Source: an uncultured Bacillota bacterium (lineage in GTDB: Bacteria; Bacillota_I; Bacilli_A; RF39; UBA660). From it: a stretch of 9,560 nt of DNA. A program made the translations under genes and the position numbers. The DNA is taken from assembly GCA_947383065.1 (NCBI GenBank), contig CANDCB010000019.1:1-9560 (forward strand). Reading direction: 5' to 3'. Positions 7,095 to 9,560 of this stretch are shown here, piece by piece. The notes below the pieces were generated by a model. That model was not told where the DNA came from and did no database searches. It saw nothing but the letters and a program-made list of their open reading frames with translations. Position 1 is the stretch's first letter. Every line of letters begins with the position of its first letter.

Positions 7095-7637
7095 ATGGAA
7101 AATAAAAAAAAGCAAGTAAAAAAAATAAATTATAATACAACAGAACAAGAGGAAATAAAAAAGTTTTTAGTGGTAATAGTTGTAGTCCTAGCAATTTGCG
7201 GTGGCCTATATTTACTAACAAGAGCATTCGTAACCAAAGATTTATTTAGTAAAGAAGAAGACAAAACAGAAGAAGTAGCAGAAGGAAAAGTAGATTATAA
7301 TGTTGCTATAATGGGCCAAATTTTTAATCGACCTTATACTGAATACTATGTGGCAATATATAATGCTAAAGACGGCAAGTACATGAGCGACATGGCAAGT
7401 CTATTATATAGTTATTCTAATAAAGAAAATAAAGATAAAAATTTACATGTTTATACTGTTGATTTGTCAAATCATTTAAATGCTGATTACTATGATCCAG
7501 AAAATGTTAATACAAAAGCACAGAGTGTTGATGATATGAAAGTTGGCGACATTACCCTATTAAAAATAAAGAATAAAAAAATTACTAAATATATTGTTGA
7601 TTATGATGCCATGAAAAAAGAATTGGATATCAAATAA
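7095..7637 (+). CDS. Single-pass membrane protein, possible thioredoxin-like external domain
   Basis: A 180-residue protein of no family I can name firmly. A charged cytoplasmic N-terminus (1-23) precedes one transmembrane helix (about 24-46, FLVVIVVVLAICGGLYLLTRAFV). An acidic linker (52-63) and an extracytoplasmic domain (about 66-180) follow. That domain reads EYYVAIYNAKDGKYMSDMASLLYSYSNK, HVYTVDLSNHLNADYY and VGDITLLKIKNKKITKYI: a beta-helix-beta order ending in a hairpin after a spot where thioredoxins carry cis-Pro. It recalls thioredoxin-like proteins but has no CxxC; the only Cys (35) is in the membrane helix. The start at 7095 is set by AAGGTGG 6 bases upstream and the promoter at 7048-7075. 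It lies between two other exported proteins but has its own promoter and terminator, so it is not obviously co-transcribed with them. Confidence 0.8.
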   Translation: MENKKKQVKKINYNTTEQEEIKKFLVVIVVVLAICGGLYLLTRAFVTKDLFSKEEDKTEEVAEGKVDYNVAIMGQIFNRPYTEYYVAIYNAKDGKYMSDMASLLYSYSNKENKDKNLHVYTVDLSNHLNADYYDPENVNTKAQSVDDMKVGDITLLKIKNKKITKYIVDYDAMKKELDIK

Positions 7638-7643
7638 AAAATT

Positions 7644-7671
7644 AAGTTTAATATAATGTTAAACTTTTTTT
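7644..7671 (+). terminator. Intrinsic terminator after the 7095-7637 gene
   Basis: AAGTTTAA (7644-7651), loop TATAATG, TTAAACTT (7659-7666) form a perfect 8-bp stem followed by an uninterrupted T run to 7671. It is AT-rich but well formed, and sits 6 bases after the stop. Confidence 0.8.
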
Positions 7672-7689
7672 CTTCTAATTAAAGTTTTA

Positions 7690-7698
7690 TGATATCAT
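7690..7698 (+). promoter_or_regulatory. Candidate promoter of the S41 protease gene
   Basis: TGATATCAT (7690-7698) is an extended -10 with TATCAT as the hexamer; TATGAT at 7688-7693 overlaps it. The -35 position (about 7670-7675, TTCTTC) is poor and falls in the preceding terminator's T tract. Since that terminator isolates the gene, some promoter is needed here. The start would be near 7705, next to the GAAGGTGA site (7707-7714). Confidence 0.4.
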
Positions 7699-7718
7699 TT
7701 TAAATAGAAGGTGAATTT

Positions 7719-9236
7719 ATGAATGATAATAAAGATTCAAAAAAAAGAATAAAAACAAACTCTCAAAAAGATACAAAAAAATCTCGAGCAAAATCATCAC
7801 CTAAAAATAAGGATTCTAACAATAAAGTACCAAAAAAAAGAAATGATAAATCTTCTAATGTAAAAACTAGAAAATCATCTTCTATAGATTCTAAAAAAAA
7901 TGAAACGACAAAAAGTTCTAAAAATATATTATCGAAAACAATGAGTATTCCACTTTCAGCTATAAAAAGTCGCTTAAAAGATAATTCGTATGGAAAAAAA
8001 GAAAGTCCAGCTGTCAAAGAATACAAAAAAAATAAAGAAAAAAAACTTCGCCAAAAAAGACAGTTAAAATATTGTTTCAATCTTGATTTACTCGATATTT
8101 TAATTATCATCGTCATTACTGCTATTGTATCTTGTATATTAACAGGTTTTATTATAAATTATGAATTTAAAAAAAGTACTAACCTTGTCAACCGTGAAGT
8201 AGTTGCTGATAAAAATATTCAGGAATTTCTAAATACTTATTCCGAAATTTTAGAAAATTATTATGAAGAAATTGATAAAGAAGCTATGATGGGAGCAGCC
8301 ATGGCAGGGATGCTTAGCTATTTAAAAGATAATTATTCAATATACCTAAATGAAAATGATAGTGGTAATTTATCAGAATCTTTAGATGGAAGTTATAATG
8401 GTTTAGGGATTGTTGTTAAGGGTAATATTATTGAAAGTGTTTATAAAAATTCTCCAGCTGAAAAAGTCGGTTTAAAAGCTGGCGATGAGATTATTGAAAT
8501 AAATGGTGAAAAGATCTCCCTTGATAATTATGAAGATATTGGTAAGTTTTTAAAAAAAGATAAAGAAAATGATATTTTAGTTCTCCGAAAAAAAGAAAAA
8601 ATCCCTTTTAAAGTCAGCACTAATGATGTTTATATTCCAGCGACAACAAGTGATATTATTAAAAGTCCAGACAAGAAAAAAAATCTAGGGTATATTTCTT
8701 TAACAACTTTTTCATTAATGGCTTATGAAGATTTTAAAGAAAGCCTTAAAACAATTGAAGAAGAACAAATCGATTCTCTTATTATCGACCTCCGCAATAA
8801 TACTGGAGGATACTTAAATGTTGCCAGTAATATTGCTAGTTTATTTTTAGAAAAAGATAAAGTAATCTATTCTTTAGAGAATAAAAATAAAATTACTACA
8901 TATAAAGATGAGACAGATGAAAAAAGAGATTACGAAATTGTTGTTTTAGTAAACGGTAATACAGCCTCAGCTTCAGAAATATTAGCATCAGCCTTACATG
9001 ATAGTTATGGCGCAACAATTGTTGGTAAGAAAACTTATGGTAAAGGAAAAGTTCAAACTATGAAATACTATGAAGGTTCTATTGTTAAATACACATCAGC
9101 TAAATGGTTAAGACCTAATGGTGATTGCATAGATGAAGAAGGTATAATTCCAGATTATGAAATTGGTCTTACCATAGAAGATAAAACTATTTATGATAAA
9201 CAACTTGATAAGGCCATAGAATTACTTAGTAAATAA
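7719..9236 (+). CDS. Membrane-anchored S41 PDZ protease (CtpA/CtpB-like)
   Basis: A C-terminal-processing serine protease that cleaves substrates outside the membrane. In 505 residues: a very basic cytoplasmic tail (1-117; I count 40 Lys/Arg against 11 Asp/Glu), a transmembrane helix (about 123-147), a helical segment (160-210), a PDZ domain (about 222-300, with GLGIV and SPAEKVGLKAGDEIIEING) and the S41 core (about 320-490). The catalytic residues fit the CtpB triad: S417 in NGNTASASEIL, K442 in KTYGKGKVQ and Q446, with the family's 25- and 4-residue spacings. LRNNTGGYL (358-366) is the conserved S41 strand motif. The enzyme appears active. The N-terminal tail is unusual; CtpA-type proteases normally start a few residues before the helix. 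The ATG follows GAAGGTGA (7707-7714). Substrates are unknown; the neighbouring lipoprotein and membrane protein are only positional candidates. Confidence 0.92.
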   Translation: MNDNKDSKKRIKTNSQKDTKKSRAKSSPKNKDSNNKVPKKRNDKSSNVKTRKSSSIDSKKNETTKSSKNILSKTMSIPLSAIKSRLKDNSYGKKESPAVKEYKKNKEKKLRQKRQLKYCFNLDLLDILIIIVITAIVSCILTGFIINYEFKKSTNLVNREVVADKNIQEFLNTYSEILENYYEEIDKEAMMGAAMAGMLSYLKDNYSIYLNENDSGNLSESLDGSYNGLGIVVKGNIIESVYKNSPAEKVGLKAGDEIIEINGEKISLDNYEDIGKFLKKDKENDILVLRKKEKIPFKVSTNDVYIPATTSDIIKSPDKKKNLGYISLTTFSLMAYEDFKESLKTIEEEQIDSLIIDLRNNTGGYLNVASNIASLFLEKDKVIYSLENKNKITTYKDETDEKRDYEIVVLVNGNTASASEILASALHDSYGATIVGKKTYGKGKVQTMKYYEGSIVKYTSAKWLRPNGDCIDEEGIIPDYEIGLTIEDKTIYDKQLDKAIELLSK

Positions 9237-9298
9237 AACTTATTTAAATATTATTATATTAATTTCTATTAAATTTAACACAAAATAGCATTTTATTC

Positions 9299-9359
9299 TC
9301 TCGTTTTCTTTATTTGTTATTTTTTATAAAATATTATATAATAAAAACCGAAAGCGAGA
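9299..9359. repeat. Inverted repeat bracketing the DUF402 promoter
   Basis: TCTCGTTTTC (9299-9308) and GAAAGCGAGA (9350-9359) are complementary over 10 positions with one G-T wobble (9304/9354). Inside them TTTTTAT (9321-9327) can pair with ATAAAAA (9341-9347). The left arm precedes the -35 and the right arm begins at the predicted start site and covers the weak ribosome binding site. Confidence 0.5.
9314..9342 (+). promoter_or_regulatory. Promoter of the DUF402 gene
   Basis: TTGTTA (9314-9319), a 17-base spacer and perfect TATAAT (9337-9342). Transcription would start near 9349, about 17 bases before the ATG at 9366. The ribosome binding site is weak (GAGAAG, 9356-9361). Confidence 0.7.
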
Positions 9360-9365
9360 AGTATT

Positions 9366-9560
9366 ATGGAAAATATAGAAGTAGGAGAGAAGCTCAAAAT
9401 ATATTGTTATAAACATGATGGTTCTTTAGAACACACTTCAGAAGAAGCCATTGTTTTAGAAAATAACGACGATTATCTAGTCTGTGGAAATGGTCGAACC
9501 AAGATAACCGAAAAAGATGGTAGAAGTCATATGACCAATGAGCCAGCAGTTTTATTCTTT
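9366..9560 (+). CDS. DUF402 family protein, YgaC/Ntdp-like nucleotide phosphatase (5' part)
   Basis: The first 65 codons of a gene that runs off the right edge. The product begins MENIEVGEKLKIYCYKHDGSLEH and continues with YLVCGNGRTKITEKDGRSHMTNEPAVLFF. The elements SYKHDGS-like YKHDGS, GNGRTKITEKDGRS and EPAV.FF match the N-terminal pattern of DUF402 proteins such as B. subtilis YgaC and the Staphylococcus aureus nucleoside tri-/diphosphate phosphatase Ntdp. Those enzymes hydrolyse nucleoside di- and triphosphates; the metal-binding aspartate and histidine residues of the family mostly lie further on and are outside the window, so activity cannot be judged. The full gene would be about 170-180 codons. 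The start is set by the promoter just upstream and the match to the family N-terminus. The ribosome binding site is weaker than at other genes here. Confidence 0.85.
   Translation, partial: MENIEVGEKLKIYCYKHDGSLEHTSEEAIVLENNDDYLVCGNGRTKITEKDGRSHMTNEPAVLFF

Noticed and set aside
7763..8116. Minus-strand open frame of 117 codons opposite the S41 protease tail
   Set aside because: The Phe/Leu-rich product is the complement of the AAA/TCT-rich lysine/serine tail; stops are simply rare opposite such codons.
9282..9294. AAAAT-AGC-ATTTT hairpin as terminator of the S41 gene
   Set aside because: Only five A-T pairs around a 3-base loop without a proper T tract; too weak to call.
1..9560. Alternative genetic code with TGA as Trp
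   Set aside because: No gene here uses TGA as a stop, but none needs an in-frame TGA either, and Trp is encoded by TGG (for example in cdaA), so the standard code suffices.

Overview
This window is AT-rich, Gram-positive (Bacillota-type) chromosomal DNA, by eye below 30% G+C. Genes are tightly packed, start behind AAGG/GGAGG-type ribosome binding sites, and every visible stop is TAA or TAG. Trp is encoded by TGG and no gene needs a recoded TGA. The gene content (secG-rnr-smpB, cdaA-cdaR, a DUF378 protein, a lipoprotein, a CtpA-like S41 protease, a DUF402 protein) fits a low-GC Bacilli lineage, perhaps an uncultured gut Erysipelotrichia/RF39-like group. The lineage is inferred from gene content and composition only.

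Layout: (1) 1-111 is the 3' end of a membrane-protein gene. (2) 266-3157 is the RNA/secretion block: secG with its own terminator, then rnr and smpB, which overlap by 26 nt and end in a terminator. This is the familiar Bacillus secG-rnr-smpB neighbourhood without ssrA immediately downstream. (3) 3290-5579 is the c-di-AMP block: a good promoter, cdaA (diadenylate cyclase) and cdaR (its YbbR-domain regulator) overlapping by 11 nt. It ends in a hairpin shared with a convergent small DUF378 membrane-protein gene. The usual next gene, glmM, is absent. (4) 5865-9236 is an envelope block of three separately punctuated genes: a LolA-like/DUF4367-like lipoprotein, a single-pass protein with a possibly thioredoxin-like external domain, and a membrane-anchored S41 PDZ protease with a long lysine-rich cytoplasmic tail. 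(5) 9314-9560 holds a clear promoter and the 5' part of a DUF402 (YgaC/Ntdp-like) phosphatase gene that runs off the window.

Functionally, the window combines protein export (SecG), RNA decay and ribosome rescue (RNase R, SmpB), c-di-AMP synthesis (CdaA/CdaR) and envelope proteins that act on the outer face of the membrane. All the better-known genes look intact, with their catalytic residues present. I see no phage, transposon, CRISPR array, rRNA or tRNA, and no convincing undescribed multi-gene system. The items worth a second look are small: a non-canonical thioredoxin-like candidate, the lipoprotein's domain fusion, an inverted repeat bracketing the DUF402 promoter, and promoters that recur almost directly upstream of the ribosome binding sites.
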